From JBGZFC01 sp964346495 (GTDB lineage: Bacteria > Bacteroidota > Bacteroidia > Bacteroidales > Dysgonomonadaceae), in the NCBI GenBank assembly GCA_964346495.1, contig CAYFUW010000024.1:1-24605 (forward strand): a stretch of 24,605 nt of DNA, in the 5' to 3' direction. Under the pieces are notes generated by a model. That model saw nothing but the letters and a program-made list of their open reading frames with translations, was not told the DNA's origin and made no database searches. Numbering within the stretch: the first letter of the stretch is position 1; each line of letters begins with the position of its first letter. Shown here in pieces: positions 1-7,869 of the stretch. The position numbers were made by a program, and so were the translations under genes.

Positions 1-53
1 TAGTAATAATGGGAATTATAGAAGATTCCATCATTACTTTTGAACATTAAGCC
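1..53. repeat. Left copy of 53-bp terminal inverted repeat
   Basis: These 53 bases are an exact reverse complement of 24553-24605; identity stops at base 54 (c) against 24552. Read outward from the window, both copies begin GGCTTAATGTTCAAAAG and contain an open frame starting ATG. The sequence lies just downstream of the lipoprotein gene stop. It may be the edge of a multi-copy element at which the assembly stopped, a real inverted repeat, or a fold-back artefact; the window alone cannot decide. Confidence 0.9.
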
Positions 54-63
54 CTTTTTCAAA

Positions 64-810
64 TCAATTAGAAAAAACTCTCATAGGAAATACAGATGTT
101 GTGTACAGCTCATCATTATCTGAACTATAAAATCTAAATTTTATACCAACATCTCTAAAACTTGAACCTGCAGAAGGATAAAAATCTCTTATCTTACTCA
201 TATTAATTACCACATGGTCTGTAATTTTATTTGAACTGCCTTCACCCTCTCCAGACTTTGTCAATACTACATCAACTATATACTCATCATCAATAGGCTG
301 TTCTTCGAGTAAATAGAATTCTAGTTTTCCAACCTCACCTTTCTTTCCTTGATAAGAGAACTCTATCAGCCAATTATCATCAAAAAAGGAGTAAACACCA
401 CTGTCATAGGCTCTTGGTCTCATTGAGAAGTACTGTATTGAGTCTTCATTTACGGCAGGTAATTCAAGACAAAGATTCAATGACTCTTTTTCTATAAATA
501 CCGGGTCGCCAAGTAGTTCTGCTTCAAAAACAGTCATATCCTCCCCTGTCAACGTTCCCATCTCTGAAGACCATTTGTAATATAAAAAATAACACTCACC
601 TAACTCCAGGTCATCCTGTATTTCGTCAGACGTAATTGCCAGGAAGCCCAAATTCTTGTTGTAAATACGAGCTATCTGTACACCCGAAGCATTTTTTGTA
701 ATATAAGCAAAATCATTACCATAAAACTGCTCATCTACATCCATGTTTAAACATGAACTAAATGTCAATCCGAGTAATAGAGCTGTAAATAATAGTACAT
801 TCTTTTTCAT
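64..810 (-). CDS. Lipoprotein of unknown function, third gene of sigma-factor operon
   Basis: A 248-residue protein with a clear type II signal peptide: Lys-Lys at residues 2-3, a Leu/Phe/Ala-rich core, then the lipobox-like FSSC with the modified cysteine at residue 20. The residues just after the cysteine are acidic (LNMDVDEQ). Bacteroidota surface-lipoprotein export signals are often acidic, so surface exposure is possible but unproven. The rest is rich in aromatic and acidic residues with alternating beta-type patterns; I do not recognise a named domain. It overlaps no other gene and starts 21 nt after the stop of the anti-sigma-like barrel gene, so it is probably the last gene of the ECF sigma operon and may be the surface partner or a target of that system. 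It is complete and ends in TGA. The function is not assigned. Confidence 0.85.
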   Translation of the reverse strand: MKKNVLLFTALLLGLTFSSCLNMDVDEQFYGNDFAYITKNASGVQIARIYNKNLGFLAITSDEIQDDLELGECYFLYYKWSSEMGTLTGEDMTVFEAELLGDPVFIEKESLNLCLELPAVNEDSIQYFSMRPRAYDSGVYSFFDDNWLIEFSYQGKKGEVGKLEFYLLEEQPIDDEYIVDVVLTKSGEGEGSSNKITDHVVINMSKIRDFYPSAGSSFRDVGIKFRFYSSDNDELYTTSVFPMRVFSN

Positions 811-831
811 AAGTTTTTGTTTTATATTTGT

Positions 832-2112
832 TTAATCTAAATCATATCTAATACCAAGGTTTAAGTCTAAAACAATCTTTTTATCAGAATATATAGTCTT
901 ATAATCATTTTTTGCATCAAAATAGTAGGATCCTCCAACTTTTCCATAAAGGTTGAATTTATCAAATATTGGATATAATACTCCCACACCAACACTCATA
1001 GAGTACTGTGGATTTTTCTGTTTTATATTAGTACTCTTATAAGAGCGTGCAACTTCATTGTTTTCTATATTACTTTCAATATAGCGAAACTCTCCCCTAA
1101 TATCTTTTTCGAGCATACCGCCAAGCGAAGCATAAATATTGAATTTTTTTATACTAAACACATTGTAATTAACCAACAATGGTATTCCCAAATAATGAAA
1201 ATATTGAGTCTCTTCATTGTTGTAAAGGTTGTTGCTATTTTTAGCTCTAGAAAAGAGATAAGTATAAATAAGTCCGGTTTCTATTGAAAGTCTGTCTATT
1301 ATGGTTTTAGAAAAGGTTAGTCCTAAAGATAAAGGCAAAAAATGCTCCATCTCGGCAATGTTTTTTTGTGCCTGCATTCCTGTTGTTGCCATATCACTTG
1401 CAAAATATGCACTTTCAGAATTTGCTACATTTCCATGCATTTTTCGAAGTGTCATGGGTGTATTAACTGTTGTTTGAAATGGAGTAATTCCTCCTCTAGC
1501 GTTTAGTGCCAGCAATATCGGTTTGTCGCTTTTATCAGTTACTTCATCAAGCACTAATCCTTTTTCAGCTATTTCAACAAATTCACGCATGCGTCTCTCT
1601 GCCTCAGCAGGTGATATTTGTTCTTGCTCTGATTCGTTTTTAGTTGAATGTTTTTCCTTTACATCAACAGGTTTGGCCTCTTCACCGGAAGATTGATTAT
1701 CTGTATAAGATTCAGACTGAATATTAACAAGTTGAGTGGAATTGGTATTATTTTTCGTTTTTTTGGTTATCTCGGCATATAGTTTTTGTGGTGCAGATTG
1801 AGTTTTGCTCTCTACATGTGTAATACTTTCGAGCTCATTCTGCTCTATATCATCGTTTTTATCAAAAGTGCCTTGAGAAGTTTGCACTATATTATTATTC
1901 AGGTTTTGTGGCGATTGCATCAACAACAAACTACCAACTAGTAATATTGCAACAGCCGCCACCGCTACAGAAATATAACGACGCCTCAACACCACTATTT
2001 TTCTATTCCGCTCCAGTGTAGACTCAAGTCGCTCCCATCCGTTCGCAGGAGGTGAAACCTCAAAATCATGAAACTTCCTCTGAAAACTATCTTTTATATT
2101 ATTCTCTTTCAT
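832..2112 (-). CDS. Anti-sigma-like transmembrane protein with C-terminal beta-barrel domain
   Basis: A 426-residue protein with four visible parts. Residues 1-44 are a short hydrophilic, basic segment containing FEVSPPANGWERLESTL, a PPxxxWerlE-type motif common at the N-terminus of Bacteroidota proteins encoded beside ECF sigma genes. Residues 46-65 are one hydrophobic helix (YISVAVAAVAILLVGSLLLM). Residues 70 to about 255 are a Ser/Asn/Gln/Lys/Glu-rich linker. Residues from about 258 to 426 carry alternating strands typical of small outer-membrane barrels (OMP_b-brl_2/PorT-like), for example HYLGIPLLVNYNVF. The gene starts 7 nt after the sigma gene stop. By inference the N-terminus binds and restrains the sigma factor in the cytoplasm while the distal domain senses or anchors at the outer membrane. 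An alternative is that the barrel-like part folds in the periplasm. There is no signal peptidase site. Confidence 0.8.
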   Translation of the reverse strand: MKENNIKDSFQRKFHDFEVSPPANGWERLESTLERNRKIVVLRRRYISVAVAAVAILLVGSLLLMQSPQNLNNNIVQTSQGTFDKNDDIEQNELESITHVESKTQSAPQKLYAEITKKTKNNTNSTQLVNIQSESYTDNQSSGEEAKPVDVKEKHSTKNESEQEQISPAEAERRMREFVEIAEKGLVLDEVTDKSDKPILLALNARGGITPFQTTVNTPMTLRKMHGNVANSESAYFASDMATTGMQAQKNIAEMEHFLPLSLGLTFSKTIIDRLSIETGLIYTYLFSRAKNSNNLYNNEETQYFHYLGIPLLVNYNVFSIKKFNIYASLGGMLEKDIRGEFRYIESNIENNEVARSYKSTNIKQKNPQYSMSVGVGVLYPIFDKFNLYGKVGGSYYFDAKNDYKTIYSDKKIVLDLNLGIRYDLD

Positions 2113-2119
2113 TAACTCT

Positions 2120-2674
2120 CTAAAATTTATTCCTTTTAATTAAATCTTGCACCTTTCTTTGCAAAGATATTTTCGCTCTGTAATATTGTGAGCGGGACGC
2201 ATTTTCTGAAATTCCCAACATAGCAGATATCTCTTTATGTGACATATTTTCAAAGACAATTAAATTGAAAACAGTCCTATATCCATCAGGAAGTTCACTA
2301 ATAAATTGCAAAATATCCTCCCTACTAATATCATTAACTTCAAAGTCATCAATATCTGTCTCTTCTTCAATAGATTCTACATTTGCAACACTATCGATAA
2401 AAGTATATTTCTGCTTCTCTCGCCGATAGTTTTCTATACAAATATTTACAAAAATCCTACGCATCCAGCCTTCAAAAGAACCCTTCCCTTTAAAGGACTT
2501 TATCTGCGTGAATACCTTTACAAACCCATCATGCAAAAGATCATTCGCGGTATCTCTATCGCCACAATATCGCAAGCATATAGCCATCATTTTAGGCGCA
2601 AATTGCTCATACAGCATTTTTTGCGCGCTACGATTCTGCTTCTTACATGCCGTTATCAATTGTGATTCATTCAT
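2120..2674 (-). CDS. ECF-type RNA polymerase sigma-70 factor
   Basis: A 184-residue extracytoplasmic-function sigma factor. Region 2 spans roughly residues 20-88 (YEQFAPKMMAICLRYCGD, then DANDLLHDGFVKVFTQI and GWMRRIFVNICIENYRR). A short acidic linker follows (about 95-115). Region 4 is a helix-turn-helix at about 125-175 (LPDGYRTVFNLIVFENMSHKEISAML). Length and order are usual for the family. It is the promoter-proximal gene of a three-gene minus-strand operon with a membrane-anchored probable anti-sigma protein (7 nt gap) and a lipoprotein. Such factors recruit core polymerase to envelope or stress promoters when released. A 10-bp perfect inverted repeat lies 27 nt upstream of the start codon. 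The specific stimulus and regulon cannot be read from the sequence. It resembles SigP-like factors of the phylum, but I would not assign orthology. Confidence 0.93.
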   Translation of the reverse strand: MNESQLITACKKQNRSAQKMLYEQFAPKMMAICLRYCGDRDTANDLLHDGFVKVFTQIKSFKGKGSFEGWMRRIFVNICIENYRREKQKYTFIDSVANVESIEEETDIDDFEVNDISREDILQFISELPDGYRTVFNLIVFENMSHKEISAMLGISENASRSQYYRAKISLQRKVQDLIKRNKF

Positions 2675-2700
2675 TACTACCGCTTACATTTATATAGATG

Positions 2701-2732
2701 AAATTTTATGCAAAACGCTGCACATAAAATTT
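2701..2732. promoter_or_regulatory. Perfect 10-bp inverted repeat in sigma-gene leader
   Basis: AAATTTTATG at 2701-2710 is the exact reverse complement of CATAAAATTT at 2723-2732, with a 12-nt spacer. It sits 27 nt upstream of the ECF sigma start codon (2674, minus strand), in the gap between divergent genes. The size and spacing would fit an operator or a leader hairpin. AT richness makes chance inverted repeats more likely, so a regulatory role is inference. Confidence 0.5.
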
Positions 2733-2873
2733 GGCTTTTTAAATATTTTATATTTATTTAACCATTAAGAGCTGATTTATATGCAACAATTATAGTTCCT
2801 TTTTATTTGTTATTCATCTTTTCAATTAATAGAAAAACAAAAAAACAAAAGTAAGGAAAATCAAAGTTTTTAT

Positions 2874-2905
2874 ATTGCAATATACATACTTTTTTTATAT
2901 TTTTG
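2874..2905 (+). promoter_or_regulatory. Probable Bacteroidota promoter for sppA-lpxK-PNP
   Basis: The -7 element TATTTTTG (2898-2905) fits the phylum consensus TAnnTTTG. ATTG at 2874-2877, 20 nt upstream, is a partial -33 element. The sppA start lies 40 nt downstream. The surrounding sequence is very AT-rich, so this is a best match rather than a unique one. Confidence 0.45.
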
Positions 2906-2945
2906 TTCTTTAATAGCAACATATCAATCAAAGATTATTCTAATT

Positions 2946-4724
2946 ATGAAAGATTTTCTAAAAACAATGACAGCATCGGCTGTAGGTTTTATTATAGCAA
3001 ACATTATCTTATCTTTTATAGCTTTCATTTTTTTCTCAACAATGATAAGCTCTCTTAGCAATTCATTAAGTACAAAAGAAAAATTTATTTTAGAAGAGAA
3101 TTCTGTTCTCAATTTAGTATTGGAAGGAACAATACAAGAGAGAATACCCGAAAATGACCCATTTACCGATACCTTTGGCGGAAATAAAGTTTCAAACATG
3201 GGGTTAAACGACATTGTTGGAGCAATTAGAAAAGCCAAAAATGAGGATAAAATAAAAGGTATTTACATAGACAGTCGCATGTTTAGTGCATCAACAGCAA
3301 CTCTTGCAGAAATAAGAGAAGAGTTGATAAAATTTAAAGAGAGTGGTAAATTTATTGTTGCATACTCCGATATGTACTCCCAAGCCGGATACTACCTTTC
3401 TTCTGTAGCAGACAAAGTGATAGTAAATCCTGAAGGCACAGTAGATGTACATGGTCTATCGGCAAATGTTATGTTTTTTAAAGATGCATTAGACAAACTT
3501 GGCATCGAGATGCAAGTATTTAAAGTAGGAACTTATAAGTCAGCAGTAGAACCCTTTATACAAAGGGAAATGAGTGAACCTAACCGTGAACAGGTAAGTT
3601 CTTTTTTAAATGATGTTTGGAGTTTTATGAGAGCCGACCTTGCTGATTCCAGAAACATGTCAGTACAAGAGATAGATTCTCTTGCCAATTTAGGAACTAT
3701 GCTGAAAGGCACCGATTTTTTGATTGCATCAAACTTAGTTGACACATTGTTATACGAAACGGAAGTAAAATCTTATCTTCGCACATTACTAAATATTGAC
3801 AAAGACAAAAAAATTCCGTCTGCTACCGTAGCTAATATGAAATCGGTAAAAATGCCGAATATCAAGAAAACAAGTAATTCTATTGCATTACTATATGCTG
3901 TTGGAGATATTACATCAGGAAACAGCTCTCGGGGAATACAAGATAAATATTTAGTAAATGAAATAGAAAAACTCAAAAAAGATGATGATATAAAAGCTGT
4001 TGTTTTCCGCATAAATTCGGGAGGTGGTAGTGCATACGCATCAGAACAAATATGGAAAGCTATATCCGACTTAAAAGAGGAAAAACCAGTTGTCGTATCC
4101 ATGGGCGATATGGCAGCATCAGGTGGCTATTATATTGCTTGTAATGCTGATAAAATTGTAGCTCAGCCTACCACTTTGACAGGTTCAATTGGAATCTTTG
4201 GTATGATTCCAAACTTTGAGGGAACTACAAAAAAAATCGGGGTTAGTACTAGTGTTGTAAAAACAAACGAATTTGCCGATTTTGGTAGCCTCAACAGACC
4301 ATTCAATACACAAGAGAGAGAGTTGTTGCAAGCTTATATCAACAGAGGATATGACCTCTTCTTAACTCGCTGTGCAGATGGACGAAATATGCACAAAGAC
4401 TCATTGGCTCAATATGCAGAAGGTAGAGTCTGGACAGGTAACCAGGCAAAAGAGTTGGGATTGGTTGACGAACTTGGTGGAATTGACAAAGCTATTGAAA
4501 TAGCTGCAGATTTAGCAAACTTAGGTAAAAGCTATGTAATATTTGAATATCCAAAACTGAAATCGCCTTTCGAAGAGTTATTCAGCAAACAAAAAAATGA
4601 ATTAGCGGCTAAAACCTTGAAAGAATATCTGGGCGAAAGCTACACACTTTTCAACCTGATAAAGGATGTAAAAGAGCAAGATTATATTCAAGCACGAGTA
4701 CCTTACGATATTAATATCAAATAA
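2946..4724 (+). CDS. sppA: Signal peptide peptidase SppA, 67K type
   Basis: A 592-residue inner-membrane serine protease that degrades leftover signal peptides. An N-terminal membrane anchor spans about residues 11-32. Two tandem ClpP-like folds follow, as in the long SppA type (E. coli about 618 residues). The catalytic lysine is in TYKSAVEPFIQREMS (Lys198) of the first half. The nucleophile serine is in GDMAASGGYY (Ser392) of the second half, followed by the conserved ATTLTGSIG-like segment (PTTLTGSIGIFG, 408-419). The Lys/Ser dyad placement across the two halves matches the family. It is the first gene of a plus-strand run with lpxK 17 nt downstream and is preceded by a probable promoter at 2874-2905. 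The start gives the normal membrane anchor, and no better start is visible. Confidence 0.96.
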   Translation: MKDFLKTMTASAVGFIIANIILSFIAFIFFSTMISSLSNSLSTKEKFILEENSVLNLVLEGTIQERIPENDPFTDTFGGNKVSNMGLNDIVGAIRKAKNEDKIKGIYIDSRMFSASTATLAEIREELIKFKESGKFIVAYSDMYSQAGYYLSSVADKVIVNPEGTVDVHGLSANVMFFKDALDKLGIEMQVFKVGTYKSAVEPFIQREMSEPNREQVSSFLNDVWSFMRADLADSRNMSVQEIDSLANLGTMLKGTDFLIASNLVDTLLYETEVKSYLRTLLNIDKDKKIPSATVANMKSVKMPNIKKTSNSIALLYAVGDITSGNSSRGIQDKYLVNEIEKLKKDDDIKAVVFRINSGGGSAYASEQIWKAISDLKEEKPVVVSMGDMAASGGYYIACNADKIVAQPTTLTGSIGIFGMIPNFEGTTKKIGVSTSVVKTNEFADFGSLNRPFNTQERELLQAYINRGYDLFLTRCADGRNMHKDSLAQYAEGRVWTGNQAKELGLVDELGGIDKAIEIAADLANLGKSYVIFEYPKLKSPFEELFSKQKNELAAKTLKEYLGESYTLFNLIKDVKEQDYIQARVPYDINIK

Positions 4725-4741
4725 CAAGTTCACGTAACAGA

Positions 4742-5857
4742 ATGGAAAAAACGCCTGTTCCTCATATTAAACGCTCCCTACTGCCGCTTTCGTGGTTGTA
4801 TGGCATTGGTGTGAGAATACGCAACAAGTTGTTTGATACAAAAATATTGAAATCGAAGAAATACGACATTCCTGTAATTTGTGTTGGAAACATCTCTGTT
4901 GGCGGAACAGGCAAAACGCCACATGTCGAGTATTTAATACAAATGTTGGCATCAAAATATAAAGTTGCCGTTTTAAGTAGGGGTTATAAAAGAAAGAGTA
5001 AAGGTTTTCATATAGTTGACGTTGATTCAAACGTTAGTCAAGTAGGCGACGAACCTCTTCAAATAAAACAGAAATACCCCGACACGCTGGTTGTAGTTGA
5101 TGGCAACAGACGAAACGCTATAGAAAAAATATTATCCATAGAAAAAGAAGAACGCCCGGACGTAATCTTGATGGATGATGGGTTTCAACACAGACATGTT
5201 ACACCTTCGCTTTCAATATTATTGGTAGATAGCAATCGTCCCGTTTATGAAGATAAGCTTCTGCCGGCAGGTCGTCTGCGAGAACCATTGAGCGGAAAAG
5301 ACAGAGCAAATATTGTGATAGTAACAAAATGCAGTAACGAAATGCAACCTATAGACTTCAGAATTTATGAGAATGGTTTGAACCTGTTCCAATATCAAAG
5401 TCTATTTTTTACTTCATTTGATTACGGAGATATTCTTCCTGTTTTTTCCAATTTGGATTTACCAAATTACGAGCCTGACGAATTAAGAAAAAAACATGTC
5501 TTTTTGGTTACCGGCATAGCATCGCCTCAACCCATGGTAGATAAGCTGGAGTTAAAAACTTACAATTTATACACCAGGTTTTACCCAGACCACCATTTCT
5601 TCAAGCCTTCAGACATTGAAGACATTAAAAAAGAGTTAGATAAAATAGACAGTGATAATAAAATAATTATTACTACAGAAAAAGATGCGACCAGATTTAG
5701 AGAATTAAATTTTCTGGACGAAGAATTAAAAAAAATACTATATTATATTCCCATAGAAGTTATGTTTTTGGGAAAAGGAGGAAAAAGTTCATTTAATAAA
5801 ATAATTTATAAACATGTTAGAAACTATAAAACAAACGGCAGATTATCTAAGAAGTAA
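4742..5857 (+). CDS. lpxK: Tetraacyldisaccharide 4'-kinase
   Basis: A 371-residue kinase that phosphorylates the 4' position of the tetraacyl-disaccharide to make lipid IVA, a late step of lipid A synthesis at the inner membrane. The P-loop is GNISVGGTGKTP (residues 49-60). A hydrophobic N-terminal segment (SLLPLSWLYGIGVRIRN) matches the membrane-associated helix of LpxK. The conserved MDDGFQHRHV (144-153) and the downstream LLPAGRLREPL (173-183) are family signatures. Length is typical for Bacteroidota. It lies 17 nt after sppA, and its last 44 nt overlap the start of the PNP gene in another frame, so the three genes are probably co-transcribed. It shows that the host is a Gram-negative that makes lipid A. 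Confidence 0.96.
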   Translation: MEKTPVPHIKRSLLPLSWLYGIGVRIRNKLFDTKILKSKKYDIPVICVGNISVGGTGKTPHVEYLIQMLASKYKVAVLSRGYKRKSKGFHIVDVDSNVSQVGDEPLQIKQKYPDTLVVVDGNRRNAIEKILSIEKEERPDVILMDDGFQHRHVTPSLSILLVDSNRPVYEDKLLPAGRLREPLSGKDRANIVIVTKCSNEMQPIDFRIYENGLNLFQYQSLFFTSFDYGDILPVFSNLDLPNYEPDELRKKHVFLVTGIASPQPMVDKLELKTYNLYTRFYPDHHFFKPSDIEDIKKELDKIDSDNKIIITTEKDATRFRELNFLDEELKKILYYIPIEVMFLGKGGKSSFNKIIYKHVRNYKTNGRLSKK

Positions 5858-6629
5858 AATTACAGATATGCCTAATACGGCAATAATTTTGGGAACAGGA
5901 TTAGGCGAGTTGGCAAACGAAATAACAGACAGAGTTGAGTTTCCATATACCGAAATACCTAACTTTCCTATTTCAACGGTAGAAGGACATAGTGGAAAGT
6001 TAATTCTTGGAATGCTTGGCAAGAAAAGAGTTCTTGCTATGCAAGGTCGTTTCCACTACTACGAAGGATACAACATGAAACAGGTTACTTTCCCTATCAG
6101 AGTTTTCAAAGAACTTGGCATAGAATACCTTTTCGTATCAAATGCTGCGGGAGGAATGAACCCCACTTTCGATGTTGGCGACATTATGCTGATAGAAGAC
6201 CATATCAATCTGTTTCCCGAAAATCCACTTCATGGCAAAAACTATGATGAGTTAGGACCAAGATTCCCCGACATGAGCGAGGCCTACAACAAAGAGTTAC
6301 GCCTTATGGCAATGGATGTTGCAAAAGAGAAAAACATAAAATTGCAACGCGGAGTTTATGTAGGTCTATCGGGACCAACTTTCGAAACACCTGCCGAATA
6401 CAATTATTTACGAATAATTGGCGGTGATGCAGTAGGTATGAGCACAGTACCTGAAGTAATTGTAGCAAATCACGCAAAAATGAAAGTTTTGGCATTCTCA
6501 ATAATTACCGACCTGGGAGTTATCGGAAAAATTGTAGAGATTTCTCACGAAGAGGTACAAGAGGCAGCCAAAATAGCACAACCACAAATAGCAGAAATAA
6601 TGCGTACGGTTGTACAAAAAATAAAATAA
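5814..6629 (+). CDS. punA: Purine nucleoside phosphorylase, trimeric family
   Basis: A 271-residue enzyme that cleaves purine nucleosides with phosphate to base and ribose-1-phosphate, for purine salvage in the cytosol. Family motifs in order: phosphate loop ILGTGLGEL (25-33), VEGHSGKL (57-63), QGRFHYYEGY (77-86), VSNAAGGMN (108-116), GLSGPTFETPAEY (184-196) and GGDAVGMSTVPEVIVANH (203-220). The start at 5814 gives the usual MLETIKQTADYL opening and causes a 44-nt overlap with the end of lpxK. One point is odd: the position equivalent to human Asn243, which selects 6-oxopurines, is Asp233 here (SIITDLG), so adenine nucleosides may be accepted. The symbol punA is used for the trimeric family; orthology is not tested. 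A probable terminator follows. Confidence 0.93.
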   Translation: MLETIKQTADYLRSKITDMPNTAIILGTGLGELANEITDRVEFPYTEIPNFPISTVEGHSGKLILGMLGKKRVLAMQGRFHYYEGYNMKQVTFPIRVFKELGIEYLFVSNAAGGMNPTFDVGDIMLIEDHINLFPENPLHGKNYDELGPRFPDMSEAYNKELRLMAMDVAKEKNIKLQRGVYVGLSGPTFETPAEYNYLRIIGGDAVGMSTVPEVIVANHAKMKVLAFSIITDLGVIGKIVEISHEEVQEAAKIAQPQIAEIMRTVVQKIK

Positions 6630-6646
6630 CAAAATCTAAATAAAAG

Positions 6647-6687
6647 AAAGAACACCAGTCAATTGAAAAATTAATTGGTGTTTCTTT
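6647..6687 (+). terminator. Probable terminator after PNP gene
   Basis: AAAGAACACCA (6647-6657) pairs, with a bulge, to TTGGTGTTTCTTT (6675-6687), and AATT at 6661-6664 can pair with AATT at 6673-6676 region. The 3' arm is T-rich. It lies 18 nt after the PNP stop and 34 nt before thiL. The stem is imperfect and mostly AT, so termination may be partial. Confidence 0.5.
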
Positions 6688-6720
6688 ATATATAGATATC
6701 AACTAAAATAAATTGATAAA

Positions 6721-7743
6721 GTGAAGCGAACAGAAATATCAACTCTTGGTGAGTTTGGACTGATAGAACATCTTACAAAAGAGATAAAACCCACGCAAGA
6801 CACCACTGTTGTAGGTGTTGGCGATGATGCTGCCGTTTTAAACTATAGCGACAAACAAGTTTTGGTAACTACTGATTTGTTATTGGAAGGAATCCATTTC
6901 GATTTGACCTATGTCCCACTTAAGCACTTAGGCTACAAAGCAGCAGTTGTAAACTTCTCAGATATTTATGCAATGAATGGCCAGCCACAACAAATAACCG
7001 TATCGTTAGGTTTGTCAAGTAAGTTTTCGATAGAAGACCTTGAAACTTTTTACGATGGTCTGAAATTAGCATGTCAAATTTATGGTGTTGACATAGTTGG
7101 AGGCGATACAACATCATCACTTACCGGACTAAACATAAGCATTACTTGTATTGGTATCGGTGAAAAAGATAAAATCACATATCGAAACGGAGCACAAAAC
7201 AACGACTTAATTTATGTTTCGGGAGACTTGGGTGCTTCGTATATGGGACTACAACTTCTTGAAAGAGAAAAAACTGTTTTTTTGACAAACGACAATCCTC
7301 AACCAGACTTTGCAGGCAAAGAGTATATTTTGGAACGTAGTTTAAAGCCGGAAGCCAGAAAAGATATTATTGATATATTGAGAGAACACAATATTGTACC
7401 TACTTCAATGATAGATATTTCAGACGGATTATCTTCCGATATAATGCATATTTGCAAACAAAGCAAAGTTGGCTGTCAGATATTTGAAGATAAACTACCA
7501 ATAGACTACCAAACAGCTACTATGGCAGAAACATTCAATATGAATGTAACAACAGTTGCATTAAACGGAGGTGAAGATTATGAACTTCTTTTCACCGTAC
7601 CGCTACATTTACACGAAAAAATGTCTGCAATAGCGGGTATTCATTTAATCGGACATATCACAAAAGAGGAAAATGGATTTGTGCTTATTACACGCGACGG
7701 ACAAGAGTTACAACTTAAAGCTCAAGGCTGGAAAACCTTTTGA
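6721..7743 (+). CDS. thiL: Thiamine-monophosphate kinase (GTG start)
   Basis: A 340-residue enzyme that phosphorylates thiamine monophosphate to thiamine diphosphate, the active cofactor. It is a PurM/ThiL-like ATP-binding fold. Motifs: VGVGDDAAVL (31-40) for metal and ATP, TTDLLLEGIHF (50-60), the NFSDIYAMNGQP loop (78-89), VGGDTTSS (126-133), DISDGLSSDI and NGGEDYELLF near the C-terminus. The start codon is GTG; it is chosen because it yields the typical opening KRTEISTLGEFGLIEHL, and no nearby ATG does. It ends in TGA at a normal family length, which is useful evidence that TGA is a true stop in this genome. An AT-only hairpin (7749-7769) follows and may be a weak terminator. No TPP riboswitch is visible upstream. 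Confidence 0.96.
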   Translation: MKRTEISTLGEFGLIEHLTKEIKPTQDTTVVGVGDDAAVLNYSDKQVLVTTDLLLEGIHFDLTYVPLKHLGYKAAVVNFSDIYAMNGQPQQITVSLGLSSKFSIEDLETFYDGLKLACQIYGVDIVGGDTTSSLTGLNISITCIGIGEKDKITYRNGAQNNDLIYVSGDLGASYMGLQLLEREKTVFLTNDNPQPDFAGKEYILERSLKPEARKDIIDILREHNIVPTSMIDISDGLSSDIMHICKQSKVGCQIFEDKLPIDYQTATMAETFNMNVTTVALNGGEDYELLFTVPLHLHEKMSAIAGIHLIGHITKEENGFVLITRDGQELQLKAQGWKTF

Positions 7744-7787
7744 TTATTATAAAAATACATAGTTTTTATTAAATATTCCGATTGATA

Positions 7788-7819
7788 TTTGAAAGACATT
7801 AATTTTTTCGTAACTTTGC
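7788..7819 (+). promoter_or_regulatory. Promoter of dsbD, Bacteroidota consensus
   Basis: TTTG at 7788-7791 is followed after 19 nt by TAACTTTGC at 7811-7819. This is a full match to the phylum -33/-7 consensus with correct spacing. It leaves a leader of about 45 nt before the dsbD start at 7870. It is the best promoter in the window. Confidence 0.8.
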
Positions 7820-7869
7820 AAACTCAAATAAAAATCAATTCATAAATATATCTCAAAACAACAGTAATT

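Noticed and set aside
2306..2768. Two plus-strand open frames over the ECF sigma gene
   Set aside because: They are antisense to a well-supported sigma factor and have low-complexity, unrecognisable products.
7749..7769. Terminator after thiL
   Set aside because: The 7-bp stem ATAAAAA/TTTTTAT is entirely A-T and could be chance in this composition; it is mentioned only in the thiL entry.
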